From NCBI GenBank assembly GCA_020444515.1, contig JAHLKX010000003.1:1-64000 (forward strand): a DNA stretch of 64,000 nt, read 5' to 3'. The notes under the pieces are model-generated. The model worked only from the letters and a program-made list of their open reading frames with translations. It was not told where the DNA came from and made no database searches. A program made the translations under genes and the position numbers. Below, piece after piece: positions 18,846 to 27,378 of this stretch. Source of the DNA: Bacteroidota bacterium (lineage in GTDB: Bacteria > Bacteroidota > Bacteroidia > Bacteroidales > JAADJA01). Positions within the stretch are counted from its first letter, which is position 1. Each line of letters starts with the position of its first letter.

Positions 18846-20342
18846 TTAGAAATTTCTAAAATCAAATGTCTCAATATTCCTCAACTTTTTATGATCGCAA
18901 TATCCCTTAATGTAGTTCATTCTGAAGTTATTTGTCAAATTCAAACGAATTCCAGCATAAAAATCAATTCCAGTTACATTGGCTGAAGTAACTAAAATAT
19001 TCAGTTTATCTGTTCCTAAAAAGAAATTACCATAACGAAACATAATACCCAATCTTACTTTTGCAAAATCATAGTCATATAGAGAGATCGGCATGCTCAC
19101 CTCCAAACGAGCAGTTTCATAACGAGGTGCAACGGATACAACCGAAGGTCTGAAAATACTTCTGGAAGAAAGATTCAGCGGATGAATTAAAGTTCCGTTG
19201 ATGTACCAGGTTTTATTTAAATGAAAATCAGCTTGCAAACTGGCGACAGTGGGTAGATAAACTGTGAAATAGTCGGTTACATCAGCTTCCGTCATAGAGT
19301 CCTCAAAGAATTGTGAAATCTTGGTATTAATTTCTTCTATCGAATTGGGATTAATGGTATCATAAGGTTTATACCATTCTGTATTGGCCCCTTCATAAGA
19401 AATCAACTGGGCATTTTTGCTGTAACGGATATACCCTAAATCCAAAATAGAAAATCCAATACGGTAATTATAATCCTCATAAGACTGTTCACACAACCTG
19501 GAAAAGTACATATTTGAGTGTCCTTTTGTTGTTTTTGCAAAAGTGATTCCAATATCAGTGCTCAAACCAAATCCTTTAAAAGTCGGAGATGGATTGTAAG
19601 TATTGCTTTCATATTCCAGCGGGAGCGCATAACCGTATTGAAAACTCGCGTCATAAACCGTTGCCGAATCATCGTAATGGACGGTATAATCAAGATTATC
19701 AATAGAAGCAAATGCAGCTGTTAATCCCATGATTGGCTTTATGGTGATCCCTGCTGTCCAGGAATTCCATCTATAGCGATGAAAATTATAGGCATAACTT
19801 AATCCCAACTCGGCCCATGAAATTGAAGCCGTGGCGATGCGATCGAAGTGGGTGTAATTGATTTTATGCTGGAACTCATAGTCAATAGCCTCATATAAAA
19901 ACACGGCCATATCTGGAGGTAATCCATCAAAAGAATTGATGGACCGGATGGCAGTCGTCAAACCAAAAGCATGTTTACCATACACCAGCATACCTGACGG
20001 TCCCATTATTTCAACACTCTGGTATCCGTTTTTTGGTATATTATCCCTGTAGATGGTAAAGTTTCTTTCTTCATTTTCGTCCGTATAATAAATGGGTAAT
20101 TCCCTGCTTGAAAGGAATTGCATAAAATCTTCCTTTTCCCAGTAGACATAGTTGTTTTCAAAAAATGATTGAAAAGTTAAGAGGTTATAGTCCATGTACA
20201 ATTTGGATCCTTGCATGGAGGAGGGATTGATACCAATACCATACACACCGGAATAATTACTTCCGATCATTCCCAGCATTTCCTGACCTTGAACGGTAAT
20301 AAATAACAAAAGAAATATATGTATGGAAAGTATCTTTTTCAT
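18846..20342 (-). CDS. Predicted outer-membrane beta-barrel protein (DUF5723-like)
   Basis: A 498-residue protein with a cleavable signal (MKKILSIHIFLLLFITVQGQ) and a body of alternating hydrophobic/aromatic and polar residues. GIGINPSSMQGSKLYMDYNL near residues 36-55 resembles the opening of the DUF5723 family found in Bacteroidota outer membranes. The C-terminal third contains repeated amphipathic strand-like segments (VRLGIMFRYGNFFLG, FYAGIRLNLTNNFRMNYI), compatible with a barrel. No catalytic motif is visible and the function is unknown. The MORN lipoprotein gene follows 32 bp downstream, suggesting joint transcription. The family label is from memory. Confidence 0.65.
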   Translation of the reverse strand: MKKILSIHIFLLLFITVQGQEMLGMIGSNYSGVYGIGINPSSMQGSKLYMDYNLLTFQSFFENNYVYWEKEDFMQFLSSRELPIYYTDENEERNFTIYRDNIPKNGYQSVEIMGPSGMLVYGKHAFGLTTAIRSINSFDGLPPDMAVFLYEAIDYEFQHKINYTHFDRIATASISWAELGLSYAYNFHRYRWNSWTAGITIKPIMGLTAAFASIDNLDYTVHYDDSATVYDASFQYGYALPLEYESNTYNPSPTFKGFGLSTDIGITFAKTTKGHSNMYFSRLCEQSYEDYNYRIGFSILDLGYIRYSKNAQLISYEGANTEWYKPYDTINPNSIEEINTKISQFFEDSMTEADVTDYFTVYLPTVASLQADFHLNKTWYINGTLIHPLNLSSRSIFRPSVVSVAPRYETARLEVSMPISLYDYDFAKVRLGIMFRYGNFFLGTDKLNILVTSANVTGIDFYAGIRLNLTNNFRMNYIKGYCDHKKLRNIETFDFRNF

Positions 20343-20472
20343 TAATCACTCTCGCACCGGAAACATACTACCGGCAATTATAAAATCATTACCTGATTTT
20401 ATACTTTCAATAATAAATAAGGTTGTAACGTGAATTTAGTCTGTAAAATTACAAACACCGACCAGCTATAAA

Positions 20473-20518
20473 AGAAAAAAGGCCAGAAAACATTAAATAA
20501 TATAAGTTTTCTGACCTA
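20473..20518 (-). terminator. Hairpin terminator, minus strand
   Basis: Arms AGGTCAGAAAAC and GTTTTCTGGCCT (plus-strand 20506-20517 and 20480-20491) pair along 12 bp with one G-U, followed on the minus strand by six T. It lies about 320 bp after the rimO stop, or may belong to an unrecognised transcript. Confidence 0.6.
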
Positions 20519-20562
20519 ATTAACCAACCAAAACCAAATTTTACAAATAAAAATTAACCACC

Positions 20563-20652
20563 ATGAAAAATTATCAGATTACATTAACTAGTTTGATGTT
20601 ATGTATCAAAGAACTTCAATGCCTTTTTCAAAGGACGTGCCAAAAAACATAA
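20563..20652 (+). pseudogene. Possible 5' remnant of an envelope-protein gene
   Basis: A 29-codon frame begins ATGAAAAATTATCAGATT and is preceded by ATAAAAATTAACCACC. Both closely match the start of the OmpA/TPR gene at 46250 (ATGAAAAAAAATTATCAGATT, preceded by ATAAAAATTAACACAC). After seven to ten codons the resemblance ends and the frame stops. It may be the stump of a deleted paralogue or a short leader peptide. Confidence 0.3.
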
Positions 20653-20840
20653 AACTCTGATTTTGTAATCATTACAATAGCATAATTTCAGGAATTTGAA
20701 TTCAGCAGATAATCTTCTTCAGCCCTATTAGTAAAAGTTGCTGATTTTCAGCGAATTAACAAATCCAAACCAAGGAGGCGCTTATCCGTTTCCGGAGCAT
20801 TTGCATAGATGAGTTGGTAATATTTTAAAGAGACAAGATT

Positions 20841-22157
20841 CTACAATTGGGAAATATGCCCATAAAGATCAAAGTAGTCAGCCTTATAGATGTGCACAGG
20901 GTAAAACCCTCCGATTTGAATATCCGATGCCGGAGAATCGATTAACACTTCATTATCCACTTCCGGAGAATCAGCTTCAGTTCGCCCAATATAGTAATCA
21001 TTTTCGCGGCGATCGATAATCACATTGTATACCTCACCTACCCTGGACTGATTCAATTTCAAAGAGATTTCCTGCTGAGCCTCCATGATTTCTTCAAGGC
21101 GCTGCTGTTTAATGGATTCCGGAACATTATCTTGCAATCGAAAAGCGGTAGTCCCTTCCTCGTGCGAGTAACTGAAAACTCCAACCCGGTCGAATTTGAA
21201 ATCTTTAACAAACTGGAGCAGTTCACGGAACTCTTCGTCTGTTTCGCCAGGAAAACCAACAATCAGCGTTGTCCGCAACGTAACATTGGGAATAGCCAAA
21301 CGGATATCATGCAATAACTTTAGGGTACCTTCGCGGCTGTGCCCCCTTTGCATGAGGGATAATATCCTGTTATTGATATGCTGAATAGGCATATCAATGT
21401 AATTACAAACCTTAGGGTTTTCGCTGATAATGGGCAATATTTCCATTGGGAAACCAGCAGGGTAAGCATAATGCAATCGGATCCACTTTAAACCCTGAAT
21501 CTCAGACAGTGATTGCAGAAGATCAGCAAACATATTTTTTTTGTAAAGATCAATACCATAATAGGTAAGGTCTTGCGCAATGAGCATAATCTCCTTCACG
21601 CCCCGGGCAACAAGCCTTCGTGCCTCTGCGAGCACCTCATCTTTTGGTTTGGATTTATGTTTACCCCGGATACCAGGAATTGCACAAAAGGTGCATCTTC
21701 TGTCGCATCCTTCAGATATTTTCAAATAGGCGTAGTGCGAGGGAGTGGTAATTTTTCTCTCCCCAATTAATTCATAACGGTAATCTCCTCCCAGTTCTTC
21801 AACAATTTTCTGTATATCATTTACTCCGAAATATTGATCAACATCCGGGATTTCGGTTTGCAATTCCCGAATGTATCGCTCCGACAGACAACCCATAACG
21901 TAAACCTGCCCTATTTCACCTCTTTGTTTAGCCTCGATGTGATTCAGAATGGTATCAATGGATTCTTGCTTGGCATCATTGATAAAGCCGCAAGTATTAA
22001 TGACAACTGCATCACTTCCTTCGGATTGTCCTTCAAAAGAAATATCGAAATTATTGAGCTGCAGCTGTCCCATAAGCGCTTCCGAATCAACAAGGTTTTT
22101 GGAACATCCCAGGGATATGAGGTTTATTTTTTTCTTTTTAGCAGGTTTTGTTTGCAA
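20841..22157 (-). CDS. rimO: Ribosomal protein S12 methylthiotransferase RimO
   Basis: RimO is a radical-SAM enzyme that adds a methylthio group to an aspartate of ribosomal protein S12. The 438 residues show the N-terminal MTTase domain, whose three cysteines (C18, C56, C90) hold one Fe-S cluster. The radical-SAM CxxxCxxC is at C151/C155/C158, and a C-terminal TRAM domain runs from about 370. SLGCSKNLVDSE and the segment after the SAM motif (AIPGIRGKHKSK) mark RimO rather than MiaB. The start appears to be TTG at 22157; no in-frame ATG lies upstream. It follows ftsY by 24 bp on the same strand, so it belongs to the rpmG-DUF4295-ftsY-rimO unit. Confidence 0.96.
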   Translation of the reverse strand: MQTKPAKKKKINLISLGCSKNLVDSEALMGQLQLNNFDISFEGQSEGSDAVVINTCGFINDAKQESIDTILNHIEAKQRGEIGQVYVMGCLSERYIRELQTEIPDVDQYFGVNDIQKIVEELGGDYRYELIGERKITTPSHYAYLKISEGCDRRCTFCAIPGIRGKHKSKPKDEVLAEARRLVARGVKEIMLIAQDLTYYGIDLYKKNMFADLLQSLSEIQGLKWIRLHYAYPAGFPMEILPIISENPKVCNYIDMPIQHINNRILSLMQRGHSREGTLKLLHDIRLAIPNVTLRTTLIVGFPGETDEEFRELLQFVKDFKFDRVGVFSYSHEEGTTAFRLQDNVPESIKQQRLEEIMEAQQEISLKLNQSRVGEVYNVIIDRRENDYYIGRTEADSPEVDNEVLIDSPASDIQIGGFYPVHIYKADYFDLYGHISQL

Positions 22158-22181
22158 TATGTTATGATTTAAATAGGATGA

Positions 22182-23132
22182 TTAGTTAAAGAGGCTATCG
22201 ACAAATTCATTGCGATTAAATGCCTGCAGATCTTCCATTTTTTCACCAATACCAATATACTTGACAGGAATTTTAAATTGATCGGAGATGCCGATTACAA
22301 CACCACCTTTTGCGGTTCCATCAAGTTTGGTCAGGGCAAGTGCATTCACTTCAGTTGCAGCTGTAAATTGTTTGGCCTGTTCAATGGCATTTTGACCTGT
22401 TGAAGCATCCAATATGAGCAATATTTCATGCGGAGCATCGGGAATCAGTTTTTGCATCACCCGTTTTATTTTGGTAAGTTCATTCATCAGGTTGATTTTA
22501 TTATGAAGTCGTCCAGCGGTATCAATAATCACAACATCTACATCCTGTGATAAAGCTGATTTAACGGTATCATATGCTACTGAAGCCGGGTCTGCACCCA
22601 TTCCCTGATTGATAATAGGCACATCCACCCGCTGCGACCAAATCATGAGTTGATCAACTGCAGCTGCTCTAAAAGTGTCTGCGGCACCCAACAGAACATT
22701 TTTCCCGGCCTTTTTAAAATGAAAGGCCAGTTTACCGATGGTGGTCGTTTTGCCAACACCATTTACTCCAACCACAAGAATGATATAAGGTTTCTTGTCC
22801 TCCGGAATGGTGAAACCACTATCATCAGCCGAATTATTTTCCTGCAAGAGTGCCGCGATTTCTTCCTTTAATATTGTATTCAACTCTGCTGTCCCCAGGT
22901 ATTTATCCCGGGCAACCCGCCCTTCAATACGCTCAATGATTTTTAGTGTCGTTTCAACACCTACATCAGAAGTTACCAGAATCTCTTCCAGGTTATCAAG
23001 TACTTCATCATCTACCTTTGATTTTCCAGCAACAGCACGAGAAAGTTTACTGAATACACTTTCTTTTGTTTTTGATAAACCCTCGTCAAGCTTTTCTTTT
23101 TTATCGCGGGAAAAAATATCGAATATGCCCAT
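22182..23132 (-). CDS. ftsY: Signal recognition particle receptor FtsY
   Basis: FtsY is the SRP receptor GTPase that docks ribosome-nascent chains at the membrane. The 316-residue protein lacks the long acidic A domain of E. coli FtsY, as usual in this phylum, and begins with a short amphipathic segment (MGIFDIFSRDKKEKL). The N domain spans about 20-100. The G domain has the P-loop GVNGVGKTT (122-130), then DTFRAAAVDQL, DTAGRL and TKLDGTAKGG. It sits between the DUF4295 gene (75 bp upstream) and rimO, a conserved arrangement. Confidence 0.97.
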   Translation of the reverse strand: MGIFDIFSRDKKEKLDEGLSKTKESVFSKLSRAVAGKSKVDDEVLDNLEEILVTSDVGVETTLKIIERIEGRVARDKYLGTAELNTILKEEIAALLQENNSADDSGFTIPEDKKPYIILVVGVNGVGKTTTIGKLAFHFKKAGKNVLLGAADTFRAAAVDQLMIWSQRVDVPIINQGMGADPASVAYDTVKSALSQDVDVVIIDTAGRLHNKINLMNELTKIKRVMQKLIPDAPHEILLILDASTGQNAIEQAKQFTAATEVNALALTKLDGTAKGGVVIGISDQFKIPVKYIGIGEKMEDLQAFNRNEFVDSLFN

Positions 23133-23207
23133 TTTATCAATTATTAAAAAAGCTTCTTCCTTTCCCGGAAAAAGCTTTTAGTGCCATTCATATATTTAAG
23201 GTATATG

Positions 23208-23360
23208 TTATTTTTTTGCCAGGTAATCCTTAACCTGTTCCACGTGCATTACGTTTTCTTTAAAGGAATAGGCACCTGATTTAGGTGATTTTACCATTTT
23301 AATCACCTTTGCATAATTTTTACTACCTGTCTGCAGTGATGCAACTACTTTCTTTGCCAT
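23208..23360 (-). CDS. DUF4295 small basic protein
   Basis: A 50-codon gene reading MAKKVVASLQTGSKNYAKVI at its start and ending VKDYLAKK. The small, lysine-rich protein is the DUF4295 family, which in Bacteroidota nearly always follows rpmG and precedes ftsY. It probably interacts with the ribosome, but no function is established. It begins 8 bp after the rpmG stop, so translation coupling is likely. Confidence 0.85.
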   Translation of the reverse strand: MAKKVVASLQTGSKNYAKVIKMVKSPKSGAYSFKENVMHVEQVKDYLAKK

Positions 23361-23368
23361 GACTCAAA

Positions 23369-23557
23369 TTATTTAATTTCTTTATGAACTGTCATCCTTT
23401 TCAGGATTGGGTTGAATTTCTTAAGCTCAAGCCTTTCAGGGCTGTTCTTTTTATTTTTAGTGGTAATGTATCGGGATGTCCCGGGCATACCGCTTTCCTT
23501 GTGCTCCGTGCATTCCAGAATTACCTGAACCCTTGCGTCTTTACTCTTTTTTGCCAT
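23369..23557 (-). CDS. rpmG: 50S ribosomal protein L33
   Basis: The 62-residue protein begins [20 protein letters not shown] and ends [14 protein letters not shown], both typical of L33. A single cysteine is seen (C16), so this is the zinc-free form. As I recall, rpmB (L28) usually lies immediately upstream in Bacteroidota; here the 159 bp to xerD contain no rpmB, so L28 must be encoded elsewhere. Confidence 0.95.
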   Translation of the reverse strand: MAKKSKDARVQVILECTEHKESGMPGTSRYITTKNKKNSPERLELKKFNPILKRMTVHKEIK

Positions 23558-23703
23558 TACGATTTACTTCTTTAAAATTCGGGGTGCAAAAGTATTATTT
23601 TCCTAATTAAAATCCAAATTAATTATCATCACTTCTTGCCTTTGGTAAAATAAATCAAGATCCAATTACTCACTCCTGATGGAATTCAATCAGAATAATG
23701 TCA

Positions 23704-23711
23704 TACCTTTG
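23704..23711 (+). promoter_or_regulatory. -7 element directly in front of xerD
   Basis: TACCTTTG fits TAnnTTTG and ends only 5 bp before the xerD ATG at 23717. A transcript from it would be leaderless or nearly so. No clear -33 TTG is present. Confidence 0.35.
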
Positions 23712-23716
23712 ACCAA

Positions 23717-24646
23717 ATGGTTTGGCAAAGTTATATAAAAGGATTCAGAAATTACCTGAAGCTTGAAAAGTCGCTTTCAGAAAACTCAGTTTTTGCCTAT
23801 ATCAGGGATGTAAAAAACCTGGAAAACTATGTTCTTTCAAATTTTCCTGGCTTAACCCCTGAACAGATCAAACTTCAACACCTTCAAAAATTTATTTCGA
23901 CCCTCAACGATTTGGGAATCTCGGCCTCCTCACAAGCAAGAATGATCTCAGGAATAAAAGCATTTTACAAATACCTTTTAATTGAAGATACCATCCAATC
24001 CGATCCCACCGAACTTCTTGAAAGTCCAAAGCTGGGTCGTAAACTTCCGGACACCCTCTCCCCCGATGAAGTTGAGTTGCTGATCAACACCATTGATATG
24101 AGCAAAACGGAGGGGACGAGAAACAAAGCAATGCTCGAAACACTCTACGGATGTGGTTTGCGAGTTTCGGAGTTGATTAATTTGAAAATATCAAATCTGT
24201 ATTTTCGTGAGGGATTTATCAAGATCATCGGCAAGGGCGACAAAGAGCGGCTGGCGCCCATTGGGCAATCTGCCATTAAATGGATCAATCTGTACTTGGA
24301 AACAGTGCGAATTCACATAAATGTTAAAAAAGATTCTACAGATATTGTTTTTCTTAATAACCGGGGCAGCCAATTATCGCGCGTTATGATTTTTTTAATT
24401 ATCAAAGATCTGGTAGATAAGGCGGGTCTCCGCAAAAACATAAGTCCCCATACTTTTAGGCATTCCTTTGCCACCCACCTCATTGAAGGGGGTGCCGATC
24501 TCAGGGCTGTTCAGGAAATGCTGGGGCATGAATCCATTACCACTACTGAAATCTATACCCATCTCGACAAAGATTTTTTGCGAACAATAATCCTGGAACA
24601 TCATCCACGATCACCTATCAACCTAAAAAAGAAAAAATCTATTTGA
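23717..24646 (+). CDS. Site-specific tyrosine recombinase, XerC/XerD type
   Basis: A 309-residue recombinase with the SAM-like N-terminal DNA-binding domain (about 1-90) and a catalytic domain holding the full active set: R149, K173, H245, R248, H271 and the nucleophile Y280 (in LGHESITTTEIYTHLD). Length and the HTFRHSFATHL motif match XerD of the dimer-resolution system, which acts at dif with FtsK. No neighbouring mobile element argues for an integrase role. The 3' end overlaps the convergent SDR gene by 8 bp. XerD rather than XerC is an inference from overall likeness. Confidence 0.9.
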   Translation: MVWQSYIKGFRNYLKLEKSLSENSVFAYIRDVKNLENYVLSNFPGLTPEQIKLQHLQKFISTLNDLGISASSQARMISGIKAFYKYLLIEDTIQSDPTELLESPKLGRKLPDTLSPDEVELLINTIDMSKTEGTRNKAMLETLYGCGLRVSELINLKISNLYFREGFIKIIGKGDKERLAPIGQSAIKWINLYLETVRIHINVKKDSTDIVFLNNRGSQLSRVMIFLIIKDLVDKAGLRKNISPHTFRHSFATHLIEGGADLRAVQEMLGHESITTTEIYTHLDKDFLRTIILEHHPRSPINLKKKKSI

Positions 24647-25439
24647 ATGGGGAATTGGGTTCTTTGGCCATATGATTATAAACCATTTTATCCATAAACC
24701 TGGGGAAAAACTTATTGAGCATAACCGTCAATTTTCCTTGTGTCGTCAGGGTTAGTCGGTGTTTCCTCTTTTCAACAGCGCTAATAATCCGCGCAGCAAC
24801 CTCTTCCGCTGACATCATTTTTGCTTCATCCCTGGGCGATTCACCTTGCTGGGTCCCATCTGCGGTTAATGATGTATTCCTGATGTTAGAAGCTGTAAAA
24901 CCAGGACAGGCGATCAGCACATGTAATCCCTTTTTCATATTTTCGATCCGCAAAACTTCTAAAAATCCCTGAAGGGCAAATTTAGATGCTGAATATCCTG
25001 TACGTCCGGGTAGGCCTTTATAGCCAGCAATAGAAGAAACACCAACCACACTTCCACGACTTTGGAGCAAATAGGGTAAGGCAAACTTTGTACAATATAC
25101 TGAACCATAAAAGTTGACGTCCATGAGTTGTTTCAGGACTTTAATATCCATCTCTTCAAATAGTGCCCGCATGGATATGCCAGCATTATTAATTAGAATA
25201 TCAATTGTACCAAAAGTATCAATTGTTTGCTGGATGAGCATTCTGCAATCCGATTCTTTACTAACATCTGTCTTGACCGAAAGAACTTTATCGGCTTCAA
25301 ATTGTTTTTTAACCTCCTCCAGTTTATCAAGACTTCTGGCTGCCAAAACTACATTTGCTCCTTTTTTACCAAATTGAATGGCCAACTGTTTACCAATCCC
25401 TGATGAGGCACCTGTGATAACTACCACCTTTCCTTTCAT
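24639..25439 (-). CDS. SDR family NAD(P)-dependent oxidoreductase
   Basis: A classical short-chain dehydrogenase of 266 residues: the cofactor motif TGASSGIG is at 9-16, NNAG at 84-87, a serine at 135-136, and the catalytic Y149-x3-K153. R35 after the second strand (AARS) suggests NADP(H). It resembles the DHRS7B-like group with a C-terminal extension (about 220-266), which may bind membrane. Substrate unknown. It converges on and overlaps xerD; a possible TAATTTTG element on its own strand lies at 25460-25467, 21 bp before the ATG. Confidence 0.88.
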   Translation of the reverse strand: MKGKVVVITGASSGIGKQLAIQFGKKGANVVLAARSLDKLEEVKKQFEADKVLSVKTDVSKESDCRMLIQQTIDTFGTIDILINNAGISMRALFEEMDIKVLKQLMDVNFYGSVYCTKFALPYLLQSRGSVVGVSSIAGYKGLPGRTGYSASKFALQGFLEVLRIENMKKGLHVLIACPGFTASNIRNTSLTADGTQQGESPRDEAKMMSAEEVAARIISAVEKRKHRLTLTTQGKLTVMLNKFFPRFMDKMVYNHMAKEPNSPFK

Positions 25440-25520
25440 ACACTATAAATATAAGTTTGCAAAATTAAGAATTTATAAACTGTTTTGGGATAAATGGGTA
25501 ACTTTGAAAAAAAGTAAAGC

Positions 25521-26708
25521 ATGTTATCGAACCGAGAGATCTTTTTCAGGCATATGGGATTGCCCGCGGCCGAGCCATTGGGAATAGAAGTAGATCGTGC
25601 AAAAGACATTTATTTATTTGACCGGAAGGGTAAACGCTATACCGATCTGGTATCAGGTGTTGCTGTAAGTAATATTGGTCATCTCCACCCTGCCGTTGTA
25701 AAAAGTGTAACAGATCAACTCGAAAAATATATGCACCTCATGGTGTATGGTGAAATGATCCAAACTCCACAAACCGAGCTCACAGCATTGTTGTCTAAAT
25801 TGTTACCGAACTCTCTTGATTGTGTATATTATGTTAATTCTGGAAGTGAGGCTATTGAAGGTGCTCTTAAATTAGCAAAACGATACACAGGTCGCAGTGA
25901 AATTATTGCCTTTAAAAAAGCCTATCATGGAGGAACCCATGGAGCATTGAGCATATTAGGGGATGAACGACTTAAAAATGCATTTCGCCCCTTATTGCCG
26001 GGAATCACCATGCTGGAATTTAATCGGTTTGAAGACCTGCAAAAAATTACTAAAAAAACAGCATGCATCGTAGCAGAAACAATACAGGCAGAGGCCGGCA
26101 TTATTTTGCCAGAAGCAGAATTCCTGACCGCACTGAGGGACCGCTGTAATCAAACCGGCACCTTGCTGATCATCGATGATATTCAAATGGGGTTTGGCAG
26201 AACAGGGAAACTATTCAGCTTCGAGAAATTTGGTATCACTCCCGATATATTAACTCTCGCAAAAGCAATGGGAGGTGGAATGCCCATCGGTGCTTTTATC
26301 TCATCCCATGAAACCATGAAGCACCTCACCTTTAATCCTGAACTGGGTCATATAACCACTTTTGGAGGACACCCTGTTAGCTGCGCTGCCGCAATAGCAA
26401 GCCTTAATGTAATACTGGAAAACAAGCTTACTGAATTAGCCATGATGAAGGGGCAACGCTTTACAAAAGCATTGGAAAACCACCCTGAAATAAAGGCAAT
26501 CAGGCACTCAGGCTTAATGATCGGGATGGATACAGAAAGTCCAGAAAAAACATCCAGATTGGTTTCATGTTTTCTGCAAAACGGCTTGATTACCGACCGA
26601 TTTCTTTTCCGTCCACAAGCCTTCCGAATAGCACCACCATTAACCATAACCGATGATCAAATTGATGAAACCATAGAATTGATCCTTCAAAGTCTTAATC
26701 AAATATAA
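25521..26708 (+). CDS. Class III aminotransferase (acetylornithine/ornithine aminotransferase family)
   Basis: A fold-type I PLP enzyme of 395 residues. The Schiff-base lysine is K248 in LTLAKAMGGGMP, GSE at 108-110 binds the cofactor phosphate, and AYHGGTHG lies at 134-141. The usual D-E-V-Q at the pyridine nitrogen is D-D-I-Q here (219-222), keeping the essential aspartate. It is annotated best as an aspartate-aminotransferase-family class III enzyme; the amino donor cannot be told, and no arginine-biosynthesis genes are adjacent. A TAACTTTG element at 25499-25506 lies 14 bp before the ATG. Confidence 0.85.
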   Translation: MLSNREIFFRHMGLPAAEPLGIEVDRAKDIYLFDRKGKRYTDLVSGVAVSNIGHLHPAVVKSVTDQLEKYMHLMVYGEMIQTPQTELTALLSKLLPNSLDCVYYVNSGSEAIEGALKLAKRYTGRSEIIAFKKAYHGGTHGALSILGDERLKNAFRPLLPGITMLEFNRFEDLQKITKKTACIVAETIQAEAGIILPEAEFLTALRDRCNQTGTLLIIDDIQMGFGRTGKLFSFEKFGITPDILTLAKAMGGGMPIGAFISSHETMKHLTFNPELGHITTFGGHPVSCAAAIASLNVILENKLTELAMMKGQRFTKALENHPEIKAIRHSGLMIGMDTESPEKTSRLVSCFLQNGLITDRFLFRPQAFRIAPPLTITDDQIDETIELILQSLNQI

Positions 26709-26873
26709 ATGCCAATATGGCACTATTTCTTGCCTAAAAATTTAATAATTGCGCCACTTTGTCCTGATTTCTTAAAATTACACTGCAAAAGACAAGCAAA
26801 TTTGCTCTGGAATGCGAATTGTTAGACGATGAATGATCAATTGAAAATTCAATAAATAAAATTAATAAATATT

Positions 26874-26880
26874 AGGAGGA
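26874..26880 (+). promoter_or_regulatory. Strong Shine-Dalgarno of hsp20
   Basis: AGGAGGA ends 7 bp before the ATG at 26888. Such perfect ribosome-binding sites are rare in this phylum and in this window. Confidence 0.8.
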
Positions 26881-26887
26881 CAAAGTT

Positions 26888-27322
26888 ATGTTACCAATTG
26901 TTAGAAAAAGAGTTTACAGCCCGAGCTATTTGAATGATTTTCTCGGTAAAGATTTTTTAACTTCAATTTTCAGTGATGGCGCAGATTACACTGTACCAGC
27001 GGTGAACATCAGGGAGTCCGAAAAGAAATTCGAAATTGAAGTAGCAGCTCCAGGATTGAATAAAGAGGACTTTACCATCAAAATAGAAAATGACCTTCTG
27101 ACCATTTCATCGGAGAAAGAATCCAGTGAAGAGCAAAAAGAAGAAGGCCATTTCATGCGCAGGGAATTCGGATTCAGGTCTTTTAGTAGATCATTTTCAA
27201 TTCCTGAATTTGTTGATCAGGATAAAATTAAAGCATCCCATAAAAATGGTGTATTGATGATTGAACTTCCCAAGATGGAAGAGTCGAAAATGAAGAACAG
27301 CAAAATGATTAAAATTTCTTAA
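26888..27322 (+). CDS. Hsp20/alpha-crystallin family small heat-shock protein
   Basis: A 144-residue ATP-independent chaperone that holds unfolding proteins. A short N-terminal arm (about 1-35) is followed by the alpha-crystallin domain (about 36-130) with the family features AVNIRESEKKFEIEVAAPGL and the GVL motif (KNGVLMIELPK). A short C-terminal tail contains an I-K-I, the usual I-x-I/V oligomerisation anchor. It is monocistronic, with a perfect Shine-Dalgarno upstream and a terminator just after the stop, an arrangement suited to strong induced expression. No CIRCE or similar operator is evident in the 179-bp leader region. Confidence 0.95.
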   Translation: MLPIVRKRVYSPSYLNDFLGKDFLTSIFSDGADYTVPAVNIRESEKKFEIEVAAPGLNKEDFTIKIENDLLTISSEKESSEEQKEEGHFMRREFGFRSFSRSFSIPEFVDQDKIKASHKNGVLMIELPKMEESKMKNSKMIKIS

Positions 27323-27324
27323 AC

Positions 27325-27353
27325 AAAGAAGGCCGTTAACACGGCCTTTTTTA
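27325..27353. terminator. Terminator between hsp20 and mlaD
   Basis: AAGGCCGT-TAAC-ACGGCCTT (27329-27348) followed by TTTTTT; the A-rich left flank also allows termination of the convergent mlaD transcript. Confidence 0.88.
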
Positions 27354-27378
27354 TTTCTTATCTTTTTCTCGCGTCCAA

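Larger units (their letters stand above)
20343..20840. other. 498-bp gene-poor stretch with a terminator and a gene remnant
   Basis: It holds a terminator-like hairpin (20473-20518) and a 29-codon reading frame resembling the start of an envelope gene (20563-20652). The rest, 20653-20840, is AT-rich and shows nothing I can name. The flanking genes are both on the minus strand. Confidence 0.6.

Noticed and set aside
23717-24646. Phage or element integrase
   Set aside because: Length, motifs and the lack of mobile genes or att sites around it fit chromosomal XerD.
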